This document shows positions 53,873 to 63,899 of a stretch of 64,000 nt of DNA, piece by piece. The stretch is from an uncultured Chlorobiaceae bacterium (GTDB lineage Bacteria; Bacteroidota; Chlorobiia; Chlorobiales; Chlorobiaceae), in NCBI GenBank assembly GCA_903820085.1, contig CAIJGA010000010.1, positions 1 through 64,000 of the forward strand. The letters are read 5' to 3'. The notes beneath the pieces were generated by a model. The model was not told where the DNA came from, did no database searches, and worked only from the letters and a program-made list of their open reading frames with translations. The position numbers and the translations under genes are program-made. Positions within the stretch are counted from its first letter, which is position 1, and every line of letters starts with the position of its first letter.

Positions 53873-54913
53873 TTAATGGATAAACATGGCATCTCCATAG
53901 GCTAGAAACTGGTAATCGTCCTTGAGTGCGGTTTTATACGCTTCCATGAGCAGCCGGTGCTCTGCAAAGGCACTGACAGCCATCAGCAGTGTGGTTTCAG
54001 GCTGCTGGAAATTGGTCAGAAGAGCATCAACAACCTTGAACTGGTAGGGAGGATAGATAAACTTGTCTGTCCAGCCTCTTCCGAATTTTATTTTTCCGTC
54101 CACAGTGGCATTGGCCTCAAGCACACGAAGGGTTGTTGTTCCGATGGCAATAATCCGACCTGTTTTATTGACCTTGGTCTCATTGATCTCCATGGCTGTC
54201 TGGTAAGGAATATTGAAATATTCCGAATCCATCTTGTGTTTGGAGACATCCTCAACCTCAATGGCATTGAAGGTGCTCAGGCTTGGATGGAGGGTGATGG
54301 GCAGGATTTTTACCCCGATTTTCTGGATTTTCTGCAAGATCGGCATGGTGAAATGCAATCCTGCCATAGGAGCCACAACGGCACCGGTTTCGGAAGCATA
54401 GACCGTCTGATAGTCCTCCTTGTCCGATTCACGGGGCGGGCGGGCGAAATAGGGTGGAAGGGGAATATTGCCGATTCTTTCGACCAAACTGAAAACATCG
54501 ATATCCGGATTGAGGAACCGGATGGTTCTGCCACGGGAAGTGGTGTTATCAACGACTTCAGCAACCACATCCTCATCAAAGTAGATCTTGTTGCCTACCC
54601 GTACCTTTCGGGCAGGATCGACCAGAACATCCCACAAGCCAGCCTCTTTATTGAGTACCCTAAGCAGAAAAACCTCGATTTTTGCATCAGTTTTTTCTTT
54701 CTGGCCAAAGATTTTGGCTGGGAAAACCCGGCTGTTGTTTAAAACAAGCAGATCTCCTTTTTTGAAATAGGAGACGATATCTTCGAAGGATTTATGTTCA
54801 ATATCTTTTTTTCGACGGTTCAGTACCATCATCTTGCATTTGCCCCTGAGCGAAGCGGGCTCATCGGCTATTTTTGTTTTAGGTAAGGTATATCGAAAGT
54901 TGGACAGGCGCAT
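53873..54913 (-). CDS. queA: S-adenosylmethionine:tRNA ribosyltransferase-isomerase
   Basis: The 346-residue enzyme makes epoxyqueuosine in tRNA wobble positions. Typical motifs are LVLNNSRVFPAKIFG, PLPPYF, YASETGAVVAPMAGLHFT, TLHPSLSTF and IAIGTTTLRVLE. The ATG at 54913 is chosen; the open frame could use a TTG four codons upstream. It is the first gene of a queA-ispD pair. Confidence 0.94.
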   Translation of the reverse strand: MRLSNFRYTLPKTKIADEPASLRGKCKMMVLNRRKKDIEHKSFEDIVSYFKKGDLLVLNNSRVFPAKIFGQKEKTDAKIEVFLLRVLNKEAGLWDVLVDPARKVRVGNKIYFDEDVVAEVVDNTTSRGRTIRFLNPDIDVFSLVERIGNIPLPPYFARPPRESDKEDYQTVYASETGAVVAPMAGLHFTMPILQKIQKIGVKILPITLHPSLSTFNAIEVEDVSKHKMDSEYFNIPYQTAMEINETKVNKTGRIIAIGTTTLRVLEANATVDGKIKFGRGWTDKFIYPPYQFKVVDALLTNFQQPETTLLMAVSAFAEHRLLMEAYKTALKDDYQFLAYGDAMFIH

Positions 54914-54972
54914 AGCAGTCTTCAATAAGTCAACAAAGGATCAAAAAAAATACAGGAATAATAACAATAGCA

Positions 54973-55019
54973 ATATAACGCAGGAAGCCGGTCTTGATAC
55001 CAGCTTCCTGCGTTATATT
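54973..55019 (-). terminator. Long inverted repeat, probable terminator of the GH65 fusion gene
   Basis: A perfect inverted repeat (AATATAACGCAGGAAGC ... GCTTCCTGCGTTATATT, 17 bp per arm, 13-nt loop) lies 12 bp after the GH65 gene stop. The flanks are T-rich on either strand. The length of the stem is unusual. Confidence 0.75.
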
Positions 55020-55031
55020 GGTTCTTTTTTC

Positions 55032-58000
55032 TCAAGCGGAGTGGTAGGGAACTCCTTTCTTGAGGGTGATATGCTGTCCGGCTACGCATGCGAGAGCTTC
55101 GTCGCCCTCAGCTTCGACCAGCGTAACAACGATATCGTTCTGTGCAATGGACATGATATAGCGATTTTTCCGGAAACAGACGCTCAGTGAAAGCTTTTTC
55201 CATTGCGTTGGCAGATTCGGATGCACATTGAGTTTTTCGTTGTAGAACGAAATGCCAGCGAAATAACGGATAACCGTATCAAGCGTTCCGGCCATGACGC
55301 CACAATGGATTCCCTCCTGGGTGGTTCCTCCCTGGGTATCCTGAATATCGCTTTTCAGTGCTTCAGAGAACCATTTCCAGGCCATTTCGTGACCGTCGTG
55401 CAGATAGCTTGAGATGATGCTGTGAACCACCTTGCTCAAGGTCGAACCATGACTTGTCCGCGGTTCGTAATAGGCATAATTGTTTCTGACAAAGGTCAGG
55501 GCATCAGGAACCTTATACCCGATTTTTTCAAGCAACTCAGCAACTTCACCGGGGGAGAGGGTATAAAAGGTCATCAGCACATCAGGCTGTTTGGCAACCT
55601 TGTACAAATCGGGTGAATCACCCTCAGCCTTGAGGATTCTGTCCATCCGGTGGATATTGCCGTATCGGGCGCGGTAGTGAGGCCAGTCAAGCTCTTTGAG
55701 GCTCTTGTAGCCGTCAAACTGCTCCAGCACACCCTCCTCATCGATCAGGATATTCATGTGGCTGCTGATATCACGCCACTGCTTGAGTTCTTCAGGATCA
55801 AGCTTGATATTCGCCGTCAGCCTTTTTAGAACAACCGGGTCAATCTTTTCACCTATTTCTGCGGCTTTGTCGAAGAGCCAGATAGCCATGATGTTTGTAT
55901 AGGCATTATCTTTCAGCCCCTCTTTGCCGCTGTCGGGCAGCGCTTCATGAAATTCATCAGGCCCCATCACGCCTTCGATATGGTACTTGCCGGTCTCGGT
56001 TGAATAGGTGGCAATTGATGCCCAGAATCGCGCAATTTCAAACATAAGTTCTGCGCCGTACTCATTGAGGAACTGCGTATCGTCGGTATCGTAGATGTAA
56101 CGCCAGACGTTGTAGAAGACCGCTATCGAAACATGCCGCTGCAGACGGCTGAGATCAGGGCCCCAGTGACCGCTTTTCGGGTTGAAATGGATGATCTGCG
56201 TATCTTCGCGGCCATCATCGGCTGTCTGCCACGGGAACATTGCCCCCTTGTAGCCATTTTCGCGGGCATACTCCCTTGCTGCATCAAGCCGATTGTAACG
56301 GTAGAGCAACAGAGCCTTTGAAATATCAGGGAAGTGCCGGTTGAAAAACGGCAGAATAAAGATTTCATCCCAGAATATATGTCCACGGTATGCTTCACCG
56401 TTCAGGCCGCGTGCCGGCATTCCGGCATCAATTGTCGGATTGTGCGGTGAGGCGGTGCACATCATGTGATAGGTGTGCAACCGGAGCAATTTCTGGCTGT
56501 AGCGGTCGCCTTCGATGACAAGGTCGGCCTTTTTCCAGATTTTTTCCCAGGCATCATTATGTGCCTTGAAGAGCGAGTCGAAGGAGTCTTCGCTTTGCAG
56601 TGAAAGACGGGCAGCTTTTAGCGGATTGCTGATCTTTGCATCAAGAGAGGTATGAATGGAGGCCAGCTTTTCAATGGTGCAGCCTTTGTTCGGATTGAGT
56701 GACAACTTGAACAACTCACCGATATAGCGGTCGTTGCTCAATGTTGAGCTCTCTACTACGGCAGGCTTGCCGTGGCACAAAATTCTCGTTTTGGTTCCGG
56801 TAACAATATCGTAATGCGATACATTGGTACGGACATGAAGCAGCATGAGCTGATCTTCCGATATACTCTCAACAGCCTCCAGATGATCGCTTGTCAACTC
56901 ACTGTAACGGGCAACATTCTTGTTCTGTACCCTGCCGTCAATGGCTGAGCGGAACTCGACTTCAGCACTGTAATTGACCGGCTTCAGGGTGAACTTCAGT
57001 GCACAGCGGTGCGGATTGTCCATGCTTGCAAACCGGCGACTGCTGATGCTTGTTATTCTGCCAAGGTTGTCCTGAATAACGAGATCCCGTTCCATGAGGC
57101 CGTTGCGCAGGCTTATGTTCTGGCGGTAGCTGAGTATCTTCTGTCCAAGGGGCTCAATGAACTCTCCCCCCCCGATCCTGAACTCAACGGGCAGCCAGTT
57201 CGGCGTATTGACAAAGTCATTGTTGTAAACGGTCTGGCCATGCACTTCCGAAGGCACCCGGTTGAATATTCCGGCAATATAGGTGCCGGGATAGTGGTGG
57301 TTGGAGCATGACGAACTTTCATAGGCACCCCTTATGCCAAGGTAACCGTTGCCGCATGAGGTCAGTGTTTCGCGAAGTTTTTCATCTTTGGAGGAATAAT
57401 CGGTATAGGTCAGGTTCCACCCATCAAACTCAAGACCCTTTCTGAACCAGCGATCAATCTCCTCATAGGTGATTTCGCCCAGGTCACCGACAACAATATC
57501 TGCGCCCTGTTCCTTGAGTTTTGAGCCTTCAATGTCACGTGCAATACCGAGCACCAGGCCAAAATTGCCCCGGGAACCGGCTTGAACACCGGAAATGGCA
57601 TCCTCAATAACAACACATTCGTGCGGTTCCAGGCTAAGGTTTTTGGCCGCCATGATGAAGATATCGGGATTCGGCTTTCCCTTGAGGCCAAGCTCAATGG
57701 AAACTGTGCCGTCCACACGGGTTTCAAACAAATGTTCCAGTTTGGCAAGTTTCAGGATGAGCTGGCAGTTGCAGCTTGATGAAGCGATACCAATCCTGAT
57801 GCCTTTCGATATGAGGATGTTGATCAGGTCAACCGATGAGGTGTAGACCTCAGGGCCTTCCTTGATGAGGATTTCGGTAAAGAGGCTGTTTTTGCGATTT
57901 CCAAGACCGCAGACCGTATTTCTTTCCGGATCATCATCGAGTTCCCCAAAAGGGAGTTCAATATCACGTGACGAAAGAAAGCTTTTAACACCCTCCATAC

Positions 58001-58190
58001 GAGGTTTGCCGTCTACATACTTGTGATAGTCGTGGGCAGGGTCAAAAGGAAAGTACGTTTCGTTGTTTAACTCTGCATAATTCTTGAGGAAATTGTTAAA
58101 CATCGATTGCCAGGCAAGACTGTGGACTTTTGCCGTGCCGGTGATGACTCCATCGAGATCGAAAATTGCGCCTTTGAACATGTTGCTCAT
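55032..58190 (-). CDS. Beta-phosphoglucomutase fused to GH65 disaccharide phosphorylase
   Basis: The protein has about 1052 residues. Residues about 1-250 are a HAD-type beta-phosphoglucomutase ([14 protein letters not shown], then IASSSCNC and [14 protein letters not shown]). Residues about 265-1045 are a GH65 phosphorylase with the catalytic acid in VMGPDEFHE (near 743) and [12 protein letters not shown]65 enzymes split trehalose, maltose or kojibiose with phosphate to beta-glucose 1-phosphate, and beta-PGM converts that to glucose 6-phosphate, so the fusion carries two successive steps. The ATG at 58190 (MSNMFKG) is preferred over 58220. An OtsB-like HAD gene lies just upstream. Confidence 0.88.
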   Translation of the reverse strand: MSNMFKGAIFDLDGVITGTAKVHSLAWQSMFNNFLKNYAELNNETYFPFDPAHDYHKYVDGKPRMEGVKSFLSSRDIELPFGELDDDPERNTVCGLGNRKNSLFTEILIKEGPEVYTSSVDLINILISKGIRIGIASSSCNCQLILKLAKLEHLFETRVDGTVSIELGLKGKPNPDIFIMAAKNLSLEPHECVVIEDAISGVQAGSRGNFGLVLGIARDIEGSKLKEQGADIVVGDLGEITYEEIDRWFRKGLEFDGWNLTYTDYSSKDEKLRETLTSCGNGYLGIRGAYESSSCSNHHYPGTYIAGIFNRVPSEVHGQTVYNNDFVNTPNWLPVEFRIGGGEFIEPLGQKILSYRQNISLRNGLMERDLVIQDNLGRITSISSRRFASMDNPHRCALKFTLKPVNYSAEVEFRSAIDGRVQNKNVARYSELTSDHLEAVESISEDQLMLLHVRTNVSHYDIVTGTKTRILCHGKPAVVESSTLSNDRYIGELFKLSLNPNKGCTIEKLASIHTSLDAKISNPLKAARLSLQSEDSFDSLFKAHNDAWEKIWKKADLVIEGDRYSQKLLRLHTYHMMCTASPHNPTIDAGMPARGLNGEAYRGHIFWDEIFILPFFNRHFPDISKALLLYRYNRLDAAREYARENGYKGAMFPWQTADDGREDTQIIHFNPKSGHWGPDLSRLQRHVSIAVFYNVWRYIYDTDDTQFLNEYGAELMFEIARFWASIATYSTETGKYHIEGVMGPDEFHEALPDSGKEGLKDNAYTNIMAIWLFDKAAEIGEKIDPVVLKRLTANIKLDPEELKQWRDISSHMNILIDEEGVLEQFDGYKSLKELDWPHYRARYGNIHRMDRILKAEGDSPDLYKVAKQPDVLMTFYTLSPGEVAELLEKIGYKVPDALTFVRNNYAYYEPRTSHGSTLSKVVHSIISSYLHDGHEMAWKWFSEALKSDIQDTQGGTTQEGIHCGVMAGTLDTVIRYFAGISFYNEKLNVHPNLPTQWKKLSLSVCFRKNRYIMSIAQNDIVVTLVEAEGDEALACVAGQHITLKKGVPYHSA

Positions 58191-58226
58191 ACCAGTGTTT
58201 AAAAGATTATCATGATGCAAATCGTT

Positions 58227-59489
58227 TTACAGGGAAAGCAGACCAAGGATGGTCAAGAGAATGTCGGGGTAGGGTACCGTAAAGCTGTTCGGGCAGATTG
58301 CTTTAATTTGCTCTGCAAGCTTCTCGTCCCGCGTTACAAAAACCGCCCAGACATCTTCAAACATTTCCATCGCTTTCTTCAGCATTGGAATGTCAGACGG
58401 GGTATCGCCACAAACAAGGGTTGAGCCTTTTGCCGCGACTATACCCAGTTTGCTGCAGATAAAGGCAAGCCCGTCGCCTTTGTCGAAATCCTTGATTGGC
58501 GAGTCACCGGAAACTACATCGATTGTCAAAATGATTTCGATGTCAAGGCCGGTATCTTCAATTCTAAAGTTGCGGCCGCTCGGATCTACCTCACGAACGA
58601 TGCCTTTTACCTTTTCAAGAAAAGCGGAAGATTCATCATCCTTGATGGAGTGACTGATATCCTGACGGGCAACCGTGGTCTGTCCAAACTTTATCTGCAG
58701 GGCCGAGCCGATAAAGTTGAATTTCTCATAATCCTGTTCCTGAAGGAGCACCACCATCCGCTCGTTCAAAATATTGATCAGTTGCTGCTTTTTTTCTTCA
58801 ATGGGGAAGCTGTTGAAATCGCCTTCCAGATTGATAAACTCCCTTCCCTTTGAACCTGCGTAGATAAACGTATTGCTCGGGTTGATCGAGACATTCAGAA
58901 TTCCGAAATCTTTCAGTGGAGCCGAGGTAATGATAATAGGGTAGGTGCAGCAGTTCTTGGCAAAGCGGGTAAGAAATACCGAGTTGTAGATGGGCTGTAC
59001 CGAGGAGCGGTATCGTCCGCAGTAGTTGTTGGTTGTTCCGTCACGATCGGTGATAAACGCGTCAAAGTGCTTTCCCTTGAGCAGGGCAACCCCTTCATTG
59101 ATATAGGAGCGGAAATCGGGAATAAATTTAGCGAGGTAGTCAATGAACTTGTCTTCACCATGTTCAAGGTAGTAGATGTCTTTCTGAAGCTCCCTGATTT
59201 CATAGGTCAGGTCTACATGAATTTGCTTCAGTCCGTCCAGTCGCAAGAGACGGTGACCGGTATCGTCATCAATATAGATGGTTTCAAGCGAGTAGAGTGC
59301 ATTTTTCAGTGATTCCACACATGCTTGCCCGACAACCCTCTGCTTGATAATGTTGTTGACAACCGGAGCGCGCAATTCGCGTGTTTCTGCCTTGAGCTGG
59401 TAGAGTTCTTTCAGGGTTCGGATATCCTGTAACGAGATCGACGTGGCAAAAGTGCTCAGTTGACGCTCTTTAAGAATACTGTCATGCAT
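58227..59489 (-). CDS. HAD-superfamily phosphatase, trehalose-phosphatase-like
   Basis: The 420-residue protein has a helical N-terminal region of about 145 residues with no clear relatives, then a HAD phosphatase domain: [10 protein letters not shown] (motif I with DxDGT, near 150), IIITSAPL (motif II), a Lys-containing [15 protein letters not shown] (motif III) and [12 protein letters not shown] (motif IV, near 361). The cap region between motifs II and III suits OtsB/Cof-type enzymes. Adjacent GH65/beta-PGM suggests a disaccharide or sugar phosphate substrate. Trehalose 6-phosphate is one candidate, but no OtsA gene is near. Confidence 0.7.
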   Translation of the reverse strand: MHDSILKERQLSTFATSISLQDIRTLKELYQLKAETRELRAPVVNNIIKQRVVGQACVESLKNALYSLETIYIDDDTGHRLLRLDGLKQIHVDLTYEIRELQKDIYYLEHGEDKFIDYLAKFIPDFRSYINEGVALLKGKHFDAFITDRDGTTNNYCGRYRSSVQPIYNSVFLTRFAKNCCTYPIIITSAPLKDFGILNVSINPSNTFIYAGSKGREFINLEGDFNSFPIEEKKQQLINILNERMVVLLQEQDYEKFNFIGSALQIKFGQTTVARQDISHSIKDDESSAFLEKVKGIVREVDPSGRNFRIEDTGLDIEIILTIDVVSGDSPIKDFDKGDGLAFICSKLGIVAAKGSTLVCGDTPSDIPMLKKAMEMFEDVWAVFVTRDEKLAEQIKAICPNSFTVPYPDILLTILGLLSL

Positions 59490-59611
59490 GCGTTACAGGT
59501 ATGGGTGTGATGAGGGTGTAAATGTATTTTAATTTAATTAAATTCTTTCAGAATCCGGTACAAAACTTTCATAAAAAACAGAAGCGGTTATATATTTATT
59601 TTATGATACAT

Positions 59612-60313
59612 TCACTTTTTAAATTTATTTTTGGGGTTTTGTGCTAATATCATTTTTGTGCCATCAGGTGCAGGTAATCCTTGAAACCGTTTCCAGAGAA
59701 GAGCAGTGATTTTGCTGTGAATGACAGCTACAGAATCAAGAGCGTTGATACAGATAAAACGTTCAGGATTGCGTTGCATGATGTCGAGATACCCTTGCCG
59801 AACCTTTCGGTAGAACTCGAGTCCTGAGCGTTCCATACGGTCAAGCTCATCACCGTCAAATTCCAGAAGAAGAGATGTTTTTGAAAATTTTCTTTTCAGC
59901 GCCTCTTCCGGTTCAAGATCAAGATAAAAGGTGACGTCAGGCGTTATGCTGCAGGTGGAAACCGCAATGATTGAACGGAGTACCTCCATGTCGATTCCGC
60001 GACCATAGCCCTGATAGGCAGTCGTTGAATCATAAAAGCGGTCGAGAATGACGGTTTTGCCGCTTGCAAGGGCTGGCATGATAACCTCCTGAACCAGCTC
60101 AGCCCGGCTTGCCGAAAAAAGGAGCAGTTCACCGATGGAGCTGATTTCGTGGGAGCTTTCAAGAAGGATGAGCCTGATTTTTTCAGCCACTACTGTGCCT
60201 CCGGGTTCTCTCAAGGTAACAACCTCAATACCCTGGGCGATCAGAGCGTGGACAAGTTCCTTGATCTGGGTTGATTTTCCTGCTCCATCTATTCCCTCAA
60301 AGGTTATCAGCAT
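59612..60313 (-). CDS. tmk: Thymidylate kinase
   Basis: The 233-residue P-loop kinase phosphorylates dTMP to dTDP. It has [26 protein letters not shown], the DR motif [17 protein letters not shown] and a C-terminal tail slightly longer than usual. It follows the SDR gene by 50 bp and may belong to the same transcript. The start has an AT-rich upstream with no clear ribosome site. Confidence 0.94.
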   Translation of the reverse strand: MLITFEGIDGAGKSTQIKELVHALIAQGIEVVTLREPGGTVVAEKIRLILLESSHEISSIGELLLFSASRAELVQEVIMPALASGKTVILDRFYDSTTAYQGYGRGIDMEVLRSIIAVSTCSITPDVTFYLDLEPEEALKRKFSKTSLLLEFDGDELDRMERSGLEFYRKVRQGYLDIMQRNPERFICINALDSVAVIHSKITALLWKRFQGLPAPDGTKMILAQNPKNKFKK

Positions 60314-60362
60314 TTAAATTTTTGTATAGAGTTGTCTTTCTGAACCGTTTGCAAAAGCTAAA

Positions 60363-61061
60363 TTAATTGGGTTGCCCTGTTGGCCGGATCAGGATTTCGT
60401 TGACATCGACATGGGGCGGTTGGCTGACGGCAAACATGACTGCCCGGGCGATATCGTCCGGTTGCAGTTCTGCCGTGCAGGGTTTCTGGAGATTGTCCCA
60501 GAACGGGGTGTCGACAACTCCCGGCTCAACAAGCGTGACGCGCACACCCGTTCCTGTCATCTCATTGCGGATAGCCTGAGCCATGCCGGTGACAGCCCAT
60601 TTTGTCGCTGAATAAAGATTTCTGATGGAGGTAATACGCCCCACCACCGAGCCGGTAATAAGCAGATGGCCGCTATTTTTTACCAGTTCCGGCAGCGTTA
60701 AACGTGCCGTGGCAGCAGCACCATAGACGTTGACCATCACCATCTCCTTCCATTCGTCTGGCTTATCCTCACCGCCATAAAAGGTTGACCCTTTAGAAAA
60801 GCCTGCATTGGCAAAAACAACATCAATGCGGCCGAAACGCTTAATCGCCTGTTCAACCATACCCTGTTGCGACTGCCAGCTTGCAACATCACAAGTGATG
60901 GCAAGTGCATGGCCGGAGCCCAGTTCCGCTTGTAACCGATCCAGTTTTTCGGTTGAACGGGCAGCAAGGACAACCTTGAATCCGGCTTCAACCGCACGCC
61001 TTGCCGTTGCTTCACCGATACCGGTTGATGCTCCGGTAATAAGAAATACCTTGTTGGTCAT
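60363..61061 (-). CDS. Short-chain dehydrogenase/reductase
   Basis: The 232-residue classical SDR shows the cofactor loop ITGASTGIGEATAR, the NAG strand VVFANAGFS and the active-site YSATKWAV (YxxxK) with a preceding Ser in TGSVVGRI. The charge pattern after strand 2 (ARSTEKLDR) suggests NADPH preference. The substrate is unknown. It starts 1 bp after the stop of the amino-acid permease, so co-translation is likely. Confidence 0.88.
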   Translation of the reverse strand: MTNKVFLITGASTGIGEATARRAVEAGFKVVLAARSTEKLDRLQAELGSGHALAITCDVASWQSQQGMVEQAIKRFGRIDVVFANAGFSKGSTFYGGEDKPDEWKEMVMVNVYGAAATARLTLPELVKNSGHLLITGSVVGRITSIRNLYSATKWAVTGMAQAIRNEMTGTGVRVTLVEPGVVDTPFWDNLQKPCTAELQPDDIARAVMFAVSQPPHVDVNEILIRPTGQPN

Positions 61062-61062
61062 G

Positions 61063-62562
61063 TCAGTCTTGATCAGATGGTTTGATCTTGTTCAGTTCAC
61101 TGTGCTTGCGGCCATATAAAAAATAGATAACAAAGCCGATAACGAGCCAGACAATAAGCCTCAACCAGTTTTCGACAGGGAGCGAGAACATAAGCATAAG
61201 GCAGGTGAAAATACCTGCAAGAGGCACAAACGGCATCAGAGGCGCCTTGAAAGGCCGTTCAGCCTCAGGGTTTGTTTTTCTCATGATAAGCACTGCGCTG
61301 CAAACAACCACAAAGGCAAAGAGGGTGCCGATATTGACCAGCTCGGCAAGCAGCCGCAAGGGGAGCAGTCCGCCCAATAAGGCAACAAAACAACCGGTGA
61401 GAATGGTTGACTTCCAGGGGGTTCTGAATTTTTCATGAATAGCCCCGAAAAATGATTTAGGCAGCAAACCGTCACGCGCCATGGCCAGAAAAATCCTTGG
61501 CTGACTGAGCATCATGACCAGCAAGACAGAGGTGATGCCAGTGATTGCGCCAAGCGAAATAACAAGCTGCGCCCAGCCGATGCCGACCTGCATGAAGGCG
61601 TTGGAGACCGGAGCATCAATACTGATCCTGTTGTAGGGAACCATACCGGTTACGACCGCCGCAACGGCAATGTAAAGGAGCGTGCAGATGACCAGGGAGC
61701 TGATAATGGCGATCGGGATATCCCGTTGCGGATTCTTTGCCTCCTCGGCATGGGTTGAAATAGCGTCGAAGCCGATATAGGCGAAAAAAATCATGGCAGC
61801 TCCGGCAAGCACCCCGACAGGCGCTCCCCCAAGACCAGGCTCGCCGAGAACGGTATGACCGAAAAGAGTGAATCCTGAATAGCCGAATGGAGCAAAAGGT
61901 ATCCAGTTTGCCGGTTTAACGTACATCGCTCCAAGCACGATTACCAGCAAGACAATAGCGACCTTGACGATTACCATTCCGGCATTGAACCGGGCACTCT
62001 CCTTGATACCCTTGACCAGGATCACCGTCACGGCAAGGGCAATCAGTACTGCCGGCAGATCAAACCAGGCGCCGGTCAAGCTTAATAGCCCGGTTGCAGG
62101 ATCAAAGTCGAGAGGGGCATTGGAGAAGAGTTTGGGAATGCCGATACCGAATATCCCGAGAAAATCCTGAAAGTATTTCGACCATCCATGCGCCACTGTT
62201 GCCGAAGCTACTCCATATTCAAGAATGAGATCCCATCCGATAATCCAGGCCATCAGCTCGCCCAGTGTTGCATAGGCGTAGGTATAGGCTGATCCCGCAA
62301 TCGGCACCATTGAGGCAAATTCAGCATAGCAAAGCGCCGCAAAAATACAGGCAAGAGCTGCAACCGCAAAAGAGAGCGTCACTGCCGGGCCAGCCTTGTC
62401 ATGAGCGGCAACACCGATAAGGACAAAGATGCCGGTTCCAATGATGGCACCCACACCAAGACTGGTCAGGGCAACCGGACCGAGAACCCTGTTCAGCCGA
62501 TGCGTACCATTGACTTCACCAAGGAGCATTGACAGCGGCTTTTTACGGAAGCTATTTTTCAT
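61063..62562 (-). CDS. APC-superfamily amino-acid permease (CAT/YhdG-like)
   Basis: This 499-residue protein has 12-14 membrane helices and the APC start LTSLGVGAIIGTGIFVLIG, followed by IPIAGSAYTYAYATLGE and FFAYIGFDAISTHAEEAKNPQRD. This is typical of cationic amino-acid transporters and bacterial YhdG/YfnA proteins. The substrate is not determined. It is one base from the zinc peptidase upstream and the SDR downstream. Confidence 0.9.
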   Translation of the reverse strand: MKNSFRKKPLSMLLGEVNGTHRLNRVLGPVALTSLGVGAIIGTGIFVLIGVAAHDKAGPAVTLSFAVAALACIFAALCYAEFASMVPIAGSAYTYAYATLGELMAWIIGWDLILEYGVASATVAHGWSKYFQDFLGIFGIGIPKLFSNAPLDFDPATGLLSLTGAWFDLPAVLIALAVTVILVKGIKESARFNAGMVIVKVAIVLLVIVLGAMYVKPANWIPFAPFGYSGFTLFGHTVLGEPGLGGAPVGVLAGAAMIFFAYIGFDAISTHAEEAKNPQRDIPIAIISSLVICTLLYIAVAAVVTGMVPYNRISIDAPVSNAFMQVGIGWAQLVISLGAITGITSVLLVMMLSQPRIFLAMARDGLLPKSFFGAIHEKFRTPWKSTILTGCFVALLGGLLPLRLLAELVNIGTLFAFVVVCSAVLIMRKTNPEAERPFKAPLMPFVPLAGIFTCLMLMFSLPVENWLRLIVWLVIGFVIYFLYGRKHSELNKIKPSDQD

Positions 62563-62563
62563 G

Positions 62564-63256
62564 CTATGAGTTTCTACGATTCATGATGGTGAGAAAATAA
62601 AGCAACTGCATAATCGCCTGGGCCGCAGCGGCAACATAGGTCAGCGCAGCCGCGTCAAGGACGGCATTGATCCCTTTTAGCTCAGCGCTTGACACAATCC
62701 CCTGTGAAACCAGCAGCTCTTTTGCCCGGCGGCTTGCATTGAATTCAACCGGAAGCGTTACCAGTGCAAAGAGTGCCGTTGAGCCAAACAGCATGATCCC
62801 CGCCCATGCAAGGGTTGTCCCGATAGTGCCGGCAAGGAACATGCCTGCCATAAAGAGAACAGGGCCAACGTAACTGCCGACTGAGACGGCTGGTACCATG
62901 ATTGAACGTAAATGAAGCGGCATATAGCCAGTCTTGTCTTGCAAAGCGTGGCCGGCTTCGTGAGCGGCAACACCCACCGAGGCAATGCTCGGAAGGTTGT
63001 AGACATCCTCACTCAGGCGCAGCGACTTATGGAAAGGGTCGTAGTGATCAGACAACATGCCATGAGTAGCCTCAATCGTCACCCTGCTGAGTCCGCCACG
63101 ATCAAGAATACGCCGGGCAGCTTCAGCGCCGGTAATGCCGCTCTGGGTACGCACCTGTGAATACTTGTTAAAAGCAGACTTAACCTTGAATTGCGCCCAT
63201 AAGCCAAGAAGCATGGCCGGGCCTGCAAAAATAAAATACAATGGATCCATATACAT
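62564..63256 (-). CDS. Membrane zinc metallopeptidase (YugP-like)
   Basis: The 230-residue protein has an N-terminal helix (DPLYFIFAGPAMLLGLWAQ), the zincin motif AAHEAGHALQ (near 105) and three to four hydrophobic C-terminal segments. This is the Zn_peptidase_2 family (YugP), whose substrates are unknown. The frame is open 24 codons further upstream, but the helix begins at the ATG used here; the neighbouring Met two codons later is equally possible. It heads the minus-strand unit with the permease, SDR and probably tmk. Confidence 0.85.
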   Translation of the reverse strand: MYMDPLYFIFAGPAMLLGLWAQFKVKSAFNKYSQVRTQSGITGAEAARRILDRGGLSRVTIEATHGMLSDHYDPFHKSLRLSEDVYNLPSIASVGVAAHEAGHALQDKTGYMPLHLRSIMVPAVSVGSYVGPVLFMAGMFLAGTIGTTLAWAGIMLFGSTALFALVTLPVEFNASRRAKELLVSQGIVSSAELKGINAVLDAAALTYVAAAAQAIMQLLYFLTIMNRRNS

Positions 63257-63581
63257 GGCTGTAGGGAGTAAATGATTATCGTTGATGTAAGTATCGGTAA
63301 CAAAGGTGAACATCAGATCAGGAAACATCGAAACCTATACATAAGTTTCATGAATAGCAAGAGGTAAGAGCGGTCTAGAACGTCAGAGTTGATTGACCCT
63401 GCCATCAGGGTATTGAAAAATATATGGCTGGCTGCCGGAATAAGTATGCGTGCTGATTTGCTCCGGGATTGATACCAGATATTACCCTTACCGCAAGCAG
63501 GTAAAAAATGTTGGATAGCAGAGCAGCAAACCCGTCTTGAGCCGGTTGGAGCAAAACGGGTTTATCTGTAAAAGCAGGTGT
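63257..63581. other. Intergenic region between the zinc peptidase and the chlorosome-like gene
   Basis: Apart from the inverted repeat at 63528-63562, I see nothing I can support. It should hold the promoter of the zinc-peptidase unit. Confidence 0.35.
63528..63562 (-). terminator. Hairpin downstream of the chlorosome-like gene
   Basis: An 8-bp inverted repeat (AAACCCGT ... ACGGGTTT) lies 19 bp after the stop of the minus-strand gene. It has a 19-nt loop and no T run, so it may act as a terminator or as an mRNA 3'-end stabiliser. Confidence 0.35.
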
Positions 63582-63899
63582 TTACTTTTTCGGTGTGATG
63601 GCTGTTGTGATGACTGCTGTAACGGCAGTAGCGAGGCTTTCCATGAACGTGACTGCTGTGTTTACCGAGCTGGTGGCCAGTGTTCCAAAGAGGTTGAGGC
63701 TCGACTGAGCGACAGAACCGACTGAGTTTGCCGAACTGGTGGCCAGTGTTCCAAGGAGGTTGAGGCTAGACTGAGCAGCAGAACCGGCTGCATTGAGTCC
63801 GTTGCCCACGGTGCTAATAGTAGCGTCAGTTACATTCTGGATTGGAGCGCCGATCGCAACAAGGAGGTCGGTAAAAACGCCATTGTTTTCGTTTGCCAT
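63582..63899 (-). CDS. Chlorosome envelope-like small protein with internal repeat
   Basis: The 105-residue, Ala/Ser/Thr/Asn-rich protein has no charged core and no cysteine. It begins MANENNGVFTDLLVAIG and ends TTAITPKK. The ending in a hydrophobic amphipathic run plus PKK, and the low charge, recall chlorosome envelope proteins of the CsmB/CsmF group, which coat the bacteriochlorophyll sac; the start recalls CsmA. A 22-residue unit (AQSSLNLLGTLATSSANSVG) is repeated nearly exactly. The ATG has no obvious ribosome site. The assignment is by overall character, not by a defined motif. Confidence 0.55.
   Translation of the reverse strand: MANENNGVFTDLLVAIGAPIQNVTDATISTVGNGLNAAGSAAQSSLNLLGTLATSSANSVGSVAQSSLNLFGTLATSSVNTAVTFMESLATAVTAVITTAITPKK
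63670..63801 (-). repeat. Two 66-bp tandem repeats within the chlorosome-like gene
   Basis: CTGGTGGCCAGTGTTCC recurs exactly at 63670 and 63736, and most of the 66-bp unit is conserved between the copies. The unit encodes 22 residues, so the repeat keeps the reading frame. Confidence 0.85.

Noticed and set aside
62758-63303. Overlapping minus-strand frames inside the zinc-peptidase gene
   Set aside because: They are shadows of a frame with a clear HEAGH motif and membrane helices.
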